IMG/VR virus record: IMGVR_UViG_3300017971_000185
Coordinates: 1 to 64,000 of that record
Length of the DNA: 64,000 bases
Reading direction: 5' to 3' (one strand)
Source of the DNA: a virus
Position numbers and translations under genes: made by a program
Notes under the pieces: generated by a model
What the model was told of the DNA's origin: nothing
What the model saw: only the letters and a program-made list of their open reading frames with translations
The model's database searches: none
Shown: positions 51,777 through 59,105 of the stretch, piece after piece
How the letters are laid out: each line of letters starts with the position of its first letter
How positions within the stretch are numbered: the first letter of the stretch is position 1

Positions 51777-52604
51777 GTGAAGAAGAAACGACATACCAAG
51801 ACGGAACGGATCACACCCAAGCGTGCTCAAGAGCTACTCGCTACCATGCGGCGGAATCGTCCGGTCAGGCGGAAGGTGGTCGAGGGATACGTGGAGGAGA
51901 TGCAAGCGGGACGTTGGCGATCTACGGGTCAGGGCATAGCGATCGATTGGGATGGGCATCTGATGGATGGGCAGCATCGATTGCTGGCGATCATCGAAAG
52001 CGGCATCGCGGTCGAGATGGACGTGACCTACAATGAGGACCCGGACAACTTCAAAGTGCGGGACAAGCATCGGCGTCGGACCATTGCCGATGACCTGAGT
52101 CTTGCTGACGTGCAGTATCCCAACGAGTCTGCCCGCATCTACCGACTCTGGCTTGATCTCCAGTACACGAAGCCAGATCGTTACGTCGCCTTCGGTAAGC
52201 AGAATCGGTTTGGTTGGAACAGCGAGAAGGCGCTCGAATGGGTGCAGGAGAACGAAGAGGATCTTGCTCACGTCATCGAGAGATGCCGCCGCGCGGACGC
52301 CAAGCGTGCTCTGTATCCTCCGTCGCTCATGCAGATGCTCTACTTCTGCTTCTACCAGACCGATCCCAATGCGGCGGATGCGTTCATGGAGGACTTGATC
52401 TGTGGGTGCGAGGGGGCCGGGCCAGTTCCCAAGTTGCGTGAGGCGTTGGACCAGCTTTTGCTGGAGAAGGTTCGTGGCATGAGGCCGCCGCAGTACTTGT
52501 TCGCTGCGTTGGTCATCAAGGCATGGAATGCTGTGCGGGAAAAGAAGAGGCCCCGTACCATTGCCTTTGGACCGAAAGAGTTGTTCCCAGCAGTCGAGGA
52601 GTAG
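51777..52604 (+). CDS. ParB-like DGQHR-type protein
   Basis: 275 residues from GTG 51777. Residues about 25-85 (RRNRPVRRKVVEGYVEEMQA, GIAIDWDGHLMDGQHRLLAI) carry the DGQHR signature of ParB/Sulfiredoxin-type folds, in which related proteins hydrolyse NTPs or bind DNA. The C-terminal half is helical (YPPSLMQMLYFCFYQTDPNA). Such proteins are frequent in phages; substrate unknown. Confidence 0.65.
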   Translation: MKKKRHTKTERITPKRAQELLATMRRNRPVRRKVVEGYVEEMQAGRWRSTGQGIAIDWDGHLMDGQHRLLAIIESGIAVEMDVTYNEDPDNFKVRDKHRRRTIADDLSLADVQYPNESARIYRLWLDLQYTKPDRYVAFGKQNRFGWNSEKALEWVQENEEDLAHVIERCRRADAKRALYPPSLMQMLYFCFYQTDPNAADAFMEDLICGCEGAGPVPKLREALDQLLLEKVRGMRPPQYLFAALVIKAWNAVREKKRPRTIAFGPKELFPAVEE

Positions 52605-52607
52605 ACC

Positions 52608-52826
52608 ATGCAGTTTGGTGCAGACTGTTTTGTAGCCGATGAAGATGAGCTAGAGGAGATCAAGCGGAAGGTCTGTGCGGAGAAGGAATCGGCAAGCTCT
52701 CTGTTTGGCCCGGCCGTGAGCCTGAGACCTGAGGAACTACGATCGATGCAGGTTCGGTTCTACGAGTACGGCCAGCAGGGTGTTGTTCCGCCTGAGTGGG
52801 AGAGGTTTCTGCCGCCAGAGGACTAG
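52608..52826 (+). CDS. Small acidic protein
   Basis: 72 residues starting three bases after the previous stop. DEDELEEIKRKVCAEKESAS, then RFYEYGQQGVVPPEWERF. Likely cotranscribed with the DGQHR gene. Function unknown. Confidence 0.55.
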   Translation: MQFGADCFVADEDELEEIKRKVCAEKESASSLFGPAVSLRPEELRSMQVRFYEYGQQGVVPPEWERFLPPED

Positions 52827-52834
52827 CGCAGACA

Positions 52835-52852
52835 GCGCAGTATACTCTGCGC
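52835..52852 (+). promoter_or_regulatory. GCGCAG-TATACT-CTGCGC operator/promoter
   Basis: Six-base arms pair perfectly around TATACT (52841-52846). A second GCGCAGA stands directly upstream. Placed ahead of a leader peptide and hairpin (52877-52940), it is the likely promoter of that unit, with the palindrome as binding site for a dimeric regulator. Confidence 0.45.
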
Positions 52853-52876
52853 GTGGAATCGCGTAGAAGAGGAGAG

Positions 52877-52924
52877 ATGTTTCGAGGTACCGCCTGCGCA
52901 CTGTTTCTCCTGGTTGGCCATTAA
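52877..52924 (+). CDS. 15-codon leader peptide
   Basis: ATG 52877 follows GAGGAG and reads FRGTACALFLLVGH to a TAA at 52922-52924. The second half runs through the 5' arm of the downstream hairpin, and the stop is in the hairpin loop. It looks like a regulatory leader rather than a functional protein. Confidence 0.45.
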   Translation: MFRGTACALFLLVGH

Positions 52925-52940
52925 GTTGCCAAACAGGAGA
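52906..52940 (+). promoter_or_regulatory. Hairpin sequestering a Shine-Dalgarno sequence
   Basis: TCTCCTG-g-TTGGC (52906-52918) pairs with GCCAA-a-CAGGAGA (52928-52940): 12 pairs and one mismatch with a nine-base loop. The 3' arm AGGAGA is the ribosome-binding site of ATG 52949. Ribosomes on the leader peptide would cover the 5' arm and free the site. Confidence 0.55.
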
Positions 52941-52948
52941 GCGCATGG

Positions 52949-53152
52949 ATGCGCATACCGACAATCCGTGATCGAAGGATCTCTAACCTCCGAACCAAAG
53001 CTGTGATGGCGCGTTGGGAACGACGCTGGATTTGCGGCGGTGACCGATTCGCGGCTGAGGAGGTCCGCCGTTTCAACCGGGGCCTACGGCGCCACGCTCA
53101 GAACGTGATCGCTGAGCAACTGGAAGAGATGGACGAACCGCCTGACGCCTAG
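52949..53152 (+). CDS. Small basic protein under hairpin control
   Basis: 67 residues from ATG 52949, eight bases after AGGAGA. Arg-rich and helical (RIPTIRDRRISNLRTKAVMA ... RFNRGLRRHAQNVIAEQLEE), so possibly nucleic-acid binding. An out-of-frame ATG at 52945 lies in the same spacing window. Confidence 0.6.
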   Translation: MRIPTIRDRRISNLRTKAVMARWERRWICGGDRFAAEEVRRFNRGLRRHAQNVIAEQLEEMDEPPDA

Positions 53153-53747
53153 AAGCTGTATCCGAAACGCTCGGCCTCGTCACCGAAGCGTCGCTTCGCG
53201 GTAGCTTTGGTCTCGGCGTCGTAGTATGTGCGCCAGGGCTCCTTGTTGGCCGTCACGTTGGCTTTTTCTAGCGTGGCCTGCGGGAGCCTGAATCGCCTGA
53301 GAAGCTGTTTCAGGTCTTTCTGGAGCCTCTCGTAGCGCATGTGCCTGTTGACATCCATCCAGAACACACGGCCGTCTCGGATGTGGGTCCGCCGGAGGTC
53401 GTCTCGTCAACTCCCTCGACATATTCTCGGAAGGTCGGTTCGTGGCCCCATGTCTTGATGAGGTTTCTCCGTTGGCGGAGCCACCAAGTCACGAGCAGAT
53501 CGTAGGGGTTTCTGATCGTGGTGACTGTGGTTTCGTTGCCGATGTATTCGGGGCGCTGCTTCTTGAGATCTTCTAGTGTGGAGTGGTGGGTGCCTCCGGG
53601 GAAGGTGTGCTCGAATTGCAGATCTTTGACTTCGTTGAGGTCGCTGACGACGGCTCCGGGGAGCACGGCGAGGGCACGGACGGTTGCGATGGATGCCGTG
53701 TGGGGCGTTGCCAGATAGATGAATTTGCCGGGGAAGAGGACAGCCAC
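53149..53747 (-). pseudogene. Frameshifted P-loop sulfotransferase-family gene
   Basis: The minus-strand frame from 53747 reads FPGKFIYLATPHTASIATVR ... TTIRNPYDLLVTWWLRQRRN, collinear with the protein at 12648. After EYVEGVDETT it loses sense. The frame that becomes open after a TGA at 53407-53409 continues the homology: THIRDGRVFWMDVNRHMRYE ... ANKEPWRTYYDAETKATAKR to a stop at 53149. The shift lies between about 53368 and 53406 and the combined length (~199 residues) equals that of the paralogue, so one base is missing. It may be inactivated, recoded or misread. Confidence 0.65.
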
Positions 53748-53784
53748 GGGCGCATTCTACGCGGGGTTGGGGTACTACTCCAAC

Positions 53785-54187
53785 ATGGGACAGCTATTCA
53801 GAGGCTCGAAGGTCGGTCTCACTATCTCAGTCGAGCGAGACAAGCTCATCGGCATCCTGACGGACAATCGTCAGAAGCACGAGGCACACGTCGAGGGATA
53901 CAAGCGGAAGCTCATCGAACATGCCATGAACAACCTAGAGTTGGCGAAGGCCGGAAAGCACCCCAAGCACTTCAATCAGTCTAGTCCACGGTCCACGGCA
54001 CTATTTGGCACAGTACGATCGCGCGCTAGGGATGTTGAAGTTGACCGACGATGTGGTTGTCAGCCTGTCAGCCTACGACTACGCCCGATTCGTGGAGGAC
54101 GATTGGGACTGGAAGGATGAGTTTGCCAAGAATGCTTCGTACTATTCGCCTGAGCTTTCCGACGATTTCCTTGGGCTTAACGAGTAG
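53785..54187 (+). CDS. Unknown phage protein with apparent frameshift
   Basis: ATG 53785 starts KVGLTISVERDKLIGILTDN ... KRKLIEHAMNNLELAKAGKH. After about 53975 the sense continues in the other frame as HYLAQYDRALGMLKLTDDVV ... YARFVEDDWDWKDEFAKNAS to a stop at 54187. Start, middle and end agree with a phage family I recall (DKLxxILxxNRxKH ... DYDRALxML ... WGWK), so the two parts are one gene of ~134 residues with one extra base. Function unknown. Confidence 0.6.
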
Positions 54188-54189
54188 GG

Positions 54190-54585
54190 TCATTCGCGCA
54201 TCTTCCTGGTTCGCCATTCGCGACGAAACAGCTTGAGCCAGAAGTTGCCCCACCAAGGCAGCGGCTTCGCTTTCACGTAGTCCTCGCAAGCGCCGTCGTG
54301 GTTCTTGCGGTGACAGCAGGGGTACGTGCTCCGCCATTTTCTGACGGCGCGGTCGTGCTCCCAGTAGGAATCGTCGTCTGTCCAGATTCGATCGCCGTCG
54401 ACTACATCTGCGCCCCCGGAGTGGTGCAGGCAGGTATACGGATAGAGGTTTGTGCCACGCTCCCATTCCGTTAGCCAGCCCGAGAACCAGCAGTCGCGAC
54501 ACAGAAGTGCCACGCTGCGCTCGTCGCGGACGGTTACTTCGTCATTCTCGTGGACGATGACTGAAAGTTGTGCGCGTTCGCTCAT
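54190..54585 (-). CDS. Cys/Trp-rich unknown protein
   Basis: 131 residues; ATGA overlap with the upstream minus-strand gene. CRDCWFSGWLTEWERGT, CLHHSGGADVVDGDRIW and TYPCCHRKNHDGACEDY hold likely metal ligands; the C-terminus is Trp/Arg-rich. Function unknown. Confidence 0.55.
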   Translation of the reverse strand: MSERAQLSVIVHENDEVTVRDERSVALLCRDCWFSGWLTEWERGTNLYPYTCLHHSGGADVVDGDRIWTDDDSYWEHDRAVRKWRSTYPCCHRKNHDGACEDYVKAKPLPWWGNFWLKLFRREWRTRKMRE

Positions 54586-54776
54586 TTGGGGAGCTTTCCT
54601 AGTACGCGTTGCCTGGCGTGCCAGCGGACGATCTCGCGCGCGGCCTTGTAGCCTTTGACGCGTCCGACGAAAGTGAACGTTCCGTCCTGGGCGTACTTGA
54701 CGGTGTGGGATTCGCCGCTGCTTTCGATGCGGTAGATCCCTCCATCTTGTTTGATCGTTTCAGGCTCGTTGTCCAC
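54582..54776 (-). CDS. Small beta-type protein
   Basis: 64 residues. IKQDGGIYRIESSGESHTVK then YAQDGTFTFVGRVKGYKAAR reads as a small beta sheet plus helix. The start is a GTG directly behind AGGA, so the exact start is uncertain. First gene of a two-gene minus-strand unit. Confidence 0.5.
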   Translation of the reverse strand: MDNEPETIKQDGGIYRIESSGESHTVKYAQDGTFTFVGRVKGYKAAREIVRWHARQRVLGKLPK

Positions 54777-54812
54777 TCCTGAGGAAGATTACCCCAAGCG
54801 CCGTTGGCGCGG

Positions 54813-54827
54813 TAGCCCGTCTATATT
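54813..54827 (+). promoter_or_regulatory. Late-promoter-like site TAG-N6-TATA
   Basis: TAGCCCGTCTATATT, 42 bases before ATG 54864, immediately after a GCGCC-GTT-GGCGC hairpin (54799-54811 region). It opens the lysis/tail block. Confidence 0.45.
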
Positions 54828-54863
54828 TTCCCCTTGACGAGTCTTTCAACCCAGGAGTCTCTG

Positions 54864-55223
54864 ATGTCTCTGCGACGCCAACTGATCCGCCTAGCTCATG
54901 ATCAAGAGGACTTGCGGTCTTATCTGCTTCCGCTTTTGAAGAAGTACGGAAGGCTGCCTCCCGCGGGGATCAGGGTTCCGAAGGATGTGTATCTGCGTGC
55001 TGGGCGGCGATGGCTCGATGCTATCGACCGCAAGGGATTCCAGGGCGCGTTGAGGGCAACGGAGATTCGGATCGACAGGATCAAGCCGGGCTCCGAGAAG
55101 GCTCAAGGCATCGCAGAGTATCTCAAGATGTGGGTTCGGGAGGAGAAGCTGCGGGGTGCTGAGAAAGCCGCCGTGCAGCGGCTCATCAGCAAGGCTGAAG
55201 ACAAGGCTCAGCAATTCGTCTAA
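54864..55223 (+). CDS. Phage protein with LIRLAxxxxDxRSxLL N-terminal motif
   Basis: 119 residues from ATG 54864, seven bases after AGGAG. The N-terminus SLRRQLIRLAHDQEDLRSYL is related to the protein at 13694. The rest is helical (GAEKAAVQRLISKAEDKAQQ). Possibly a minor virion protein carrying a shared docking helix. Confidence 0.6.
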   Translation: MSLRRQLIRLAHDQEDLRSYLLPLLKKYGRLPPAGIRVPKDVYLRAGRRWLDAIDRKGFQGALRATEIRIDRIKPGSEKAQGIAEYLKMWVREEKLRGAEKAAVQRLISKAEDKAQQFV

Positions 55224-55232
55224 GGAGCACTG

Positions 55233-55520
55233 ATGCCTTCCGCGAGTCAAACTAGCAGCATGCCCCGAAAAGGGGGTTGGGATCTCTGGAAGATCCTGAC
55301 GCTCTTCATCATTCCGGTGTTTGGTTGGGTTGTGAAGCTGGAGGTAACGAATGCGATCCAGAGCGAACGCATCGAGAAACTCCAAGCCGATGTCCAGAAG
55401 AACAGCAACATCGCTGTCTCCGTGCAGCAAAACACGACCGCGTTGGTCAAGCTGGAGACGAAACTGGATGTGGTGGTGGAGAGTACCAATGACATCAAGA
55501 AGCTACTTGCTAGCAAGTAG
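55233..55520 (+). CDS. Candidate inner-membrane spanin (i-spanin-like)
   Basis: 95 residues; AAGGAG precedes the ATG. One N-terminal transmembrane segment (KILTLFIIPVFGWVVKL, about residues 20-37) is followed by a coiled coil (ERIEKLQADVQKNSNIAVSV ... KLETKLDVVVESTNDIKKLL). The next gene, a lipoprotein, starts inside its 3' end. This topology and overlap match Rz/Rz1-type spanin pairs, which fuse inner and outer membranes at lysis. A hemolysin-XhlA-like role is the alternative. Confidence 0.6.
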   Translation: MPSASQTSSMPRKGGWDLWKILTLFIIPVFGWVVKLEVTNAIQSERIEKLQADVQKNSNIAVSVQQNTTALVKLETKLDVVVESTNDIKKLLASK

Positions 55521-56001
55521 CCTTTTGCTTCTTGCATGTGACGGTGGTGCTGCAAAGCCCACCGCAGTGGACCAGTCTGGTGTCGAGTCCGAGCAGATAA
55601 CCTCGGGTGCGATTCCAGGCCCGAGCGACGACTGTCCCGAGGGCTTTATGGAAGTAGAGGAGAGATGCATCCCCGAGAAGGAAGCGATGGCTCTCTTGGG
55701 GCAGAAGAGTGCAGAGGCAGTCCAGAAGATGACTGGGGCTGCTGGAGATCCCGAAGCCCAGGCTCAGGCGCAACAGGAAGTAGTCGAGATTCAGGAGAAG
55801 AAGGTCGATAAGATCACGGACGAGCATGACAAGATCAAGAAGATGATCAAGGAGAAGAAGAAAGCCGGGAAGATCAAACCCGTTGATAATCCCTTCTTCT
55901 TCGACAAGGAGGATGACATGCCCGACAAGAAGCAAGAAGTCGAGCAACCTCCTCCCATCGAGCAGCGGCCACCCGAAGCGCCCCCCAAATTGGACCAATG
56001 A
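55489..56001 (+). CDS. Lipoprotein, candidate outer-membrane spanin
   Basis: 170 residues from ATG 55489, overlapping the previous gene by 32 bases. The N-terminus SRSYLLASSLLLLACDGG has a lipobox (LLAC, lipidated Cys at about residue 17). A central Lys/Glu coiled coil (EIQEKKVDKITDEHDKIKKM) and a Pro-rich end (EQPPPIEQRPPEAPPKL) follow. Outer-membrane spanins are Pro-rich lipoproteins, but this one is longer than Rz1, so the assignment is tentative. Confidence 0.6.
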   Translation: MTSRSYLLASSLLLLACDGGAAKPTAVDQSGVESEQITSGAIPGPSDDCPEGFMEVEERCIPEKEAMALLGQKSAEAVQKMTGAAGDPEAQAQAQQEVVEIQEKKVDKITDEHDKIKKMIKEKKKAGKIKPVDNPFFFDKEDDMPDKKQEVEQPPPIEQRPPEAPPKLDQ

Positions 56002-56618
56002 CGCAGAAGAAAGAAGCCCAATCGCAAGCTCGGGTCTACAAGTACACAGGCCAGGACGGGACTGTGTACTACTCGTTCACGCGTAGGCCGAAGATGATCA
56101 CCACTTCGCAGATCCTCTCTTTGGAATCGCGCATTGGGACGCATGTTGAAAACTTCATTCCCAAGTTTCGAGCGGAAGGGCGGAAATTCATGCGGAAGCG
56201 CCGCCCTGGCGATGAGGAGGATGAAACTGGCAAAACGGCAAAGAGTGTGTATGAAGGCATCGACTTCAAACCACCCGTTTCCGTAGCGAACGCGGCGGCG
56301 AAGGGTTTGGAGTACCGTCGTAAGCAAAGCGACAAAGCGGGGTTAACGCCGGCAGAGGCAGCCAAAGAGGGCATTGGCTCTGGCGTTCAGCGTGCTGTGA
56401 ACCTCAAGAACCGAGATACACTCTCTCCGGCGACGATTCGCCAAATGAATCGGTTTTTCTCCCGACACGAGAAGAACAAGGCCATTGACTCCAAATTCAA
56501 AAACGAGCCATGGCGCGACAAAGGTTATGTTGCCTGGCTTCTATGGGGAGGAGATCCTGGGAAGTCTTGGGTCAAGAAGATTCTCGGCCAGATGGATCGG
56601 GCCGAGGAAGAGAGCTAG
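55998..56618 (+). CDS. DUF5824-like phage protein
   Basis: 206 residues; ATGA overlap. A basic middle (KFRAEGRKFMRKRRPGDEED) precedes LSPATIRQMNRFFSRHEKNK and KGYVAWLLWGGDPGKSWV, a pair of motifs I associate with a widespread phage domain (DUF5824-like). In other phages this domain occurs in large structural or replication-linked proteins; role unknown. Confidence 0.6.
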   Translation: MTQKKEAQSQARVYKYTGQDGTVYYSFTRRPKMITTSQILSLESRIGTHVENFIPKFRAEGRKFMRKRRPGDEEDETGKTAKSVYEGIDFKPPVSVANAAAKGLEYRRKQSDKAGLTPAEAAKEGIGSGVQRAVNLKNRDTLSPATIRQMNRFFSRHEKNKAIDSKFKNEPWRDKGYVAWLLWGGDPGKSWVKKILGQMDRAEEES

Positions 56619-56639
56619 CCTGGGTATGGTGTGAGCATC

Positions 56640-57125
56640 ATGACCGACGACAGCAAGATCACTCTCGATACCGAGACCACTGAGACGACCGAGGCTTCTG
56701 AGGCTCCCGAGACGACCGAGGCTCCTCAGACCCCAGCGGAGACAACGGCCCCCGGCGGTGACGGCCAAGGCGAGGATGCGAACATTCTCGGCCAGGTCGA
56801 TCGCGACAAGCAGAAGCAGATTCAGGACTACAGGGAGCAGGTAGGAACCCTGACGGCGGAGCTTGGTCGTGTCACGGCTCGGCTTATGCGCATGGAAAGC
56901 CAAGTCGATGAGGTCCGGGAGCAGCAGAAGGGCGTGGCAGAACAGCTTGCGAAGGCTGAAGCCACGGCGCAGGAGTATCTCAACAACATCGGGACGGAGT
57001 TTGGCATCCAGCAAGGCGAACCCTGGCAGATCCTTCCTGATGGCACGGTGAGGAAGATTGATCCAAACCTCTTGCAAGCAGCGAGGCTTGCCGCGGAGGC
57101 GAACGCAAGAGCACAGGCTCAGTAG
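56640..57125 (+). CDS. Thr/Glu-rich coiled-coil protein
   Basis: 161 residues from ATG 56640 (GTG 56631 possible). Low-complexity start (TTETTEASEAPETTEAPQTP) followed by a long coiled coil (VGTLTAELGRVTARLMRMES). Composition resembles scaffold or chaperone proteins next to neck genes; unproven. Confidence 0.6.
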   Translation: MTDDSKITLDTETTETTEASEAPETTEAPQTPAETTAPGGDGQGEDANILGQVDRDKQKQIQDYREQVGTLTAELGRVTARLMRMESQVDEVREQQKGVAEQLAKAEATAQEYLNNIGTEFGIQQGEPWQILPDGTVRKIDPNLLQAARLAAEANARAQAQ

Positions 57126-57131
57126 GTGAAC

Positions 57132-58532
57132 ATGGCCGATCCGGGCTGGGGTCCATCACAAGGAGAGTATCCAACATCCCCTGCGAATCCACAGGTGGTG
57201 AGCCCCTTGTTCGTTGGGGCCCTGGATCTCCGATGGGATGACCCTCGTACCGACCCCTGCAACACGATGTTCACCATCGTCGGGGTGAACATCTACAGGT
57301 CGGATACCTCGGATCGCGGCCCCTATCACCGGATCAACCGTTTCCCCATCGGCGGGACGTTCTACCGCGACGTTACGGACAACATTTTAATCGAGAACGA
57401 GACGGTCCAGTGGGAAACTGCTTGGCTCAATCGTGGCGAGCAGGCGAACGCGGGAGTGTGGAAATTCAGGACGGTCCGATGCCCCATCGTCAAGAGGTCT
57501 GGGCAAGCGATTCATGCCGACTCGCCGTCCGATGTCATCGTGATGATCAACGGTCGCGTGGTGCCTGCTCACGCCGTGTTTGGGCCAACCGGAGAGATTA
57601 CGCTCATCAACACGCCGACCTTCGACATTGCTCGGCAGCAAATCAATGAACCGACTCTCCCGCGGAGTGCGGAGGATACGGTCTCTGTCACGTACCACAC
57701 GAATCGGAATCTGGTGAAGTCGGATCTGGATACGAAGTTGTGGTATCGCTTCGCTTCGGTTGCTCTGTGTACGGATGATGAAGGGAACCCGGTCACGCCA
57801 AGTGGGTTCATCGAGACTCCGTTGAACATGTGCCAGCCGGTCACGAACAAGCAGATCGAGACGCTGGACTGGATCTGGCGTGAGGCCATCCGACGCAACA
57901 ATTGGGTTTTGGAGCAAGGTGGTGAGCGGGTGGATGTGATGATCCGCAAGATCAGCGGTATCCCTTGTTTCCACGGACAAGATCCACGACAAATCGAGAT
58001 CAATGAGCACCCGGTGAATCGGTGCCCGATGTGTTATGGGACTGGATGGGTAGGTGGGTATGAGGGGCCCTATTCGATGATCATCGCGCCGGACGACGCA
58101 GAGCGGCGTGTCCAGCAGACGCCGAACGGACGACGCCTGGAGCACGTCTGGGAGGTTTGGACAGGCCCCTCGCCAACGGTGACGCAACGTGACTTCATCG
58201 TTCGCCAAACGAACGAACGCTACAGCATCGGAGCCGTCCGAAAGCCGTCCGCTCGCGGCAACCTCATGCAACAGCACTTCCAGATCGGCTACCTGGATGA
58301 GCAAGACATCAGGTATCAGGTGCCGCTACCCGACCCAGCATCGTACCAGTGGCCGGAGACTCGCATCAATCCGCCGCAGATGGCGGGCGGGGCATGGCGC
58401 TCCTTTGAGCCGTTTGGTCCGTGGCCGGAGGGAACCGCCGAGACGATCCCGATGGAGACGGAGAAGGAGAACATCCCAGACGAGCGCGAACAGAGAGGCC
58501 GAACGCCAGTTTGGATCAATCTGACTTACTAG
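57132..58532 (+). CDS. Virion protein with CPMCYGTG zinc knuckle
   Basis: 466 residues from ATG 57132 (GTG 57126 possible). Beta-rich head (LFVGALDLRWDDPRTDPCNT, then VNIYRSDTSDRGPYHRINRF, a fibronectin-like phrase), then NRCPMCYGTGWVGGYEGPYS (near residue 298), which together with GIPCFHGQDP could bind zinc. It stands directly upstream of the neck/tail genes, so a head-tail adaptor or baseplate protein is likely. Confidence 0.65.
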   Translation: MADPGWGPSQGEYPTSPANPQVVSPLFVGALDLRWDDPRTDPCNTMFTIVGVNIYRSDTSDRGPYHRINRFPIGGTFYRDVTDNILIENETVQWETAWLNRGEQANAGVWKFRTVRCPIVKRSGQAIHADSPSDVIVMINGRVVPAHAVFGPTGEITLINTPTFDIARQQINEPTLPRSAEDTVSVTYHTNRNLVKSDLDTKLWYRFASVALCTDDEGNPVTPSGFIETPLNMCQPVTNKQIETLDWIWREAIRRNNWVLEQGGERVDVMIRKISGIPCFHGQDPRQIEINEHPVNRCPMCYGTGWVGGYEGPYSMIIAPDDAERRVQQTPNGRRLEHVWEVWTGPSPTVTQRDFIVRQTNERYSIGAVRKPSARGNLMQQHFQIGYLDEQDIRYQVPLPDPASYQWPETRINPPQMAGGAWRSFEPFGPWPEGTAETIPMETEKENIPDEREQRGRTPVWINLTY

Positions 58533-58541
58533 GAGGATGGC

Positions 58542-59105
58542 TTGGTTCTCAAGGCGACGGTCAAGCCCCAGGTTGTGCGTCGTGCATACGGCAAGCCATG
58601 GAGCGATATTGTTGGTGAGGTTGGGACCAATCCCGAGTTTCTTGCTGAGGTAGGCAAGATAGTCCTCCGACACGTGCTTCGGGAAGCCCGGAAGGACTTG
58701 GCTCTACAGGGGCGACGACGTACCCCGCGCGGCGAGCCCGAGGGCATACCGGCAGATCGCAAATTCTTCGAGAGTTTCGACTACCGAGTAGCGACCCGTT
58801 CCCAGGTGGAGATTGTCTCGACCTGGCCGTGGATCAAGCAGATCATCGAGGGCCGCAAACGCTATCGGATGAAGTGGCTCACGAGAGACCGTGGAGTGGG
58901 GATCGTTCCCCTGGAGCCCAAGAAAGGTACAGTGATCTTTCGATGGGCTCCCAAGCGGAAGGAGGATGCGTGGATTCATCCGGGTTTCGAGAGGCACAAC
59001 TTTGTCGATCGGGGCTTTCGGAAGGCTAAAACGGACATCTCCAAGACAGCCAAGAAGACGTTGAAGAAACTCCTTCGTAAGAACAAACGATTGAGCCTGA
59101 CGTGA
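58542..59105 (+). CDS. Neck/tail-completion-like protein
   Basis: 187 residues from TTG 58542, about six bases after AGGAGG (58531-58536). FFESFDYRVATRSQVEIVST, WPWIKQIIEGRKRYRMKWL and WIHPGFERHNFVDRGFRKA follow the order seen in HK97-gp10-like tail-completion proteins. Very basic C-terminus (KKTLKKLLRKNKRLSLT). Confidence 0.6.
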   Translation: MVLKATVKPQVVRRAYGKPWSDIVGEVGTNPEFLAEVGKIVLRHVLREARKDLALQGRRRTPRGEPEGIPADRKFFESFDYRVATRSQVEIVSTWPWIKQIIEGRKRYRMKWLTRDRGVGIVPLEPKKGTVIFRWAPKRKEDAWIHPGFERHNFVDRGFRKAKTDISKTAKKTLKKLLRKNKRLSLT

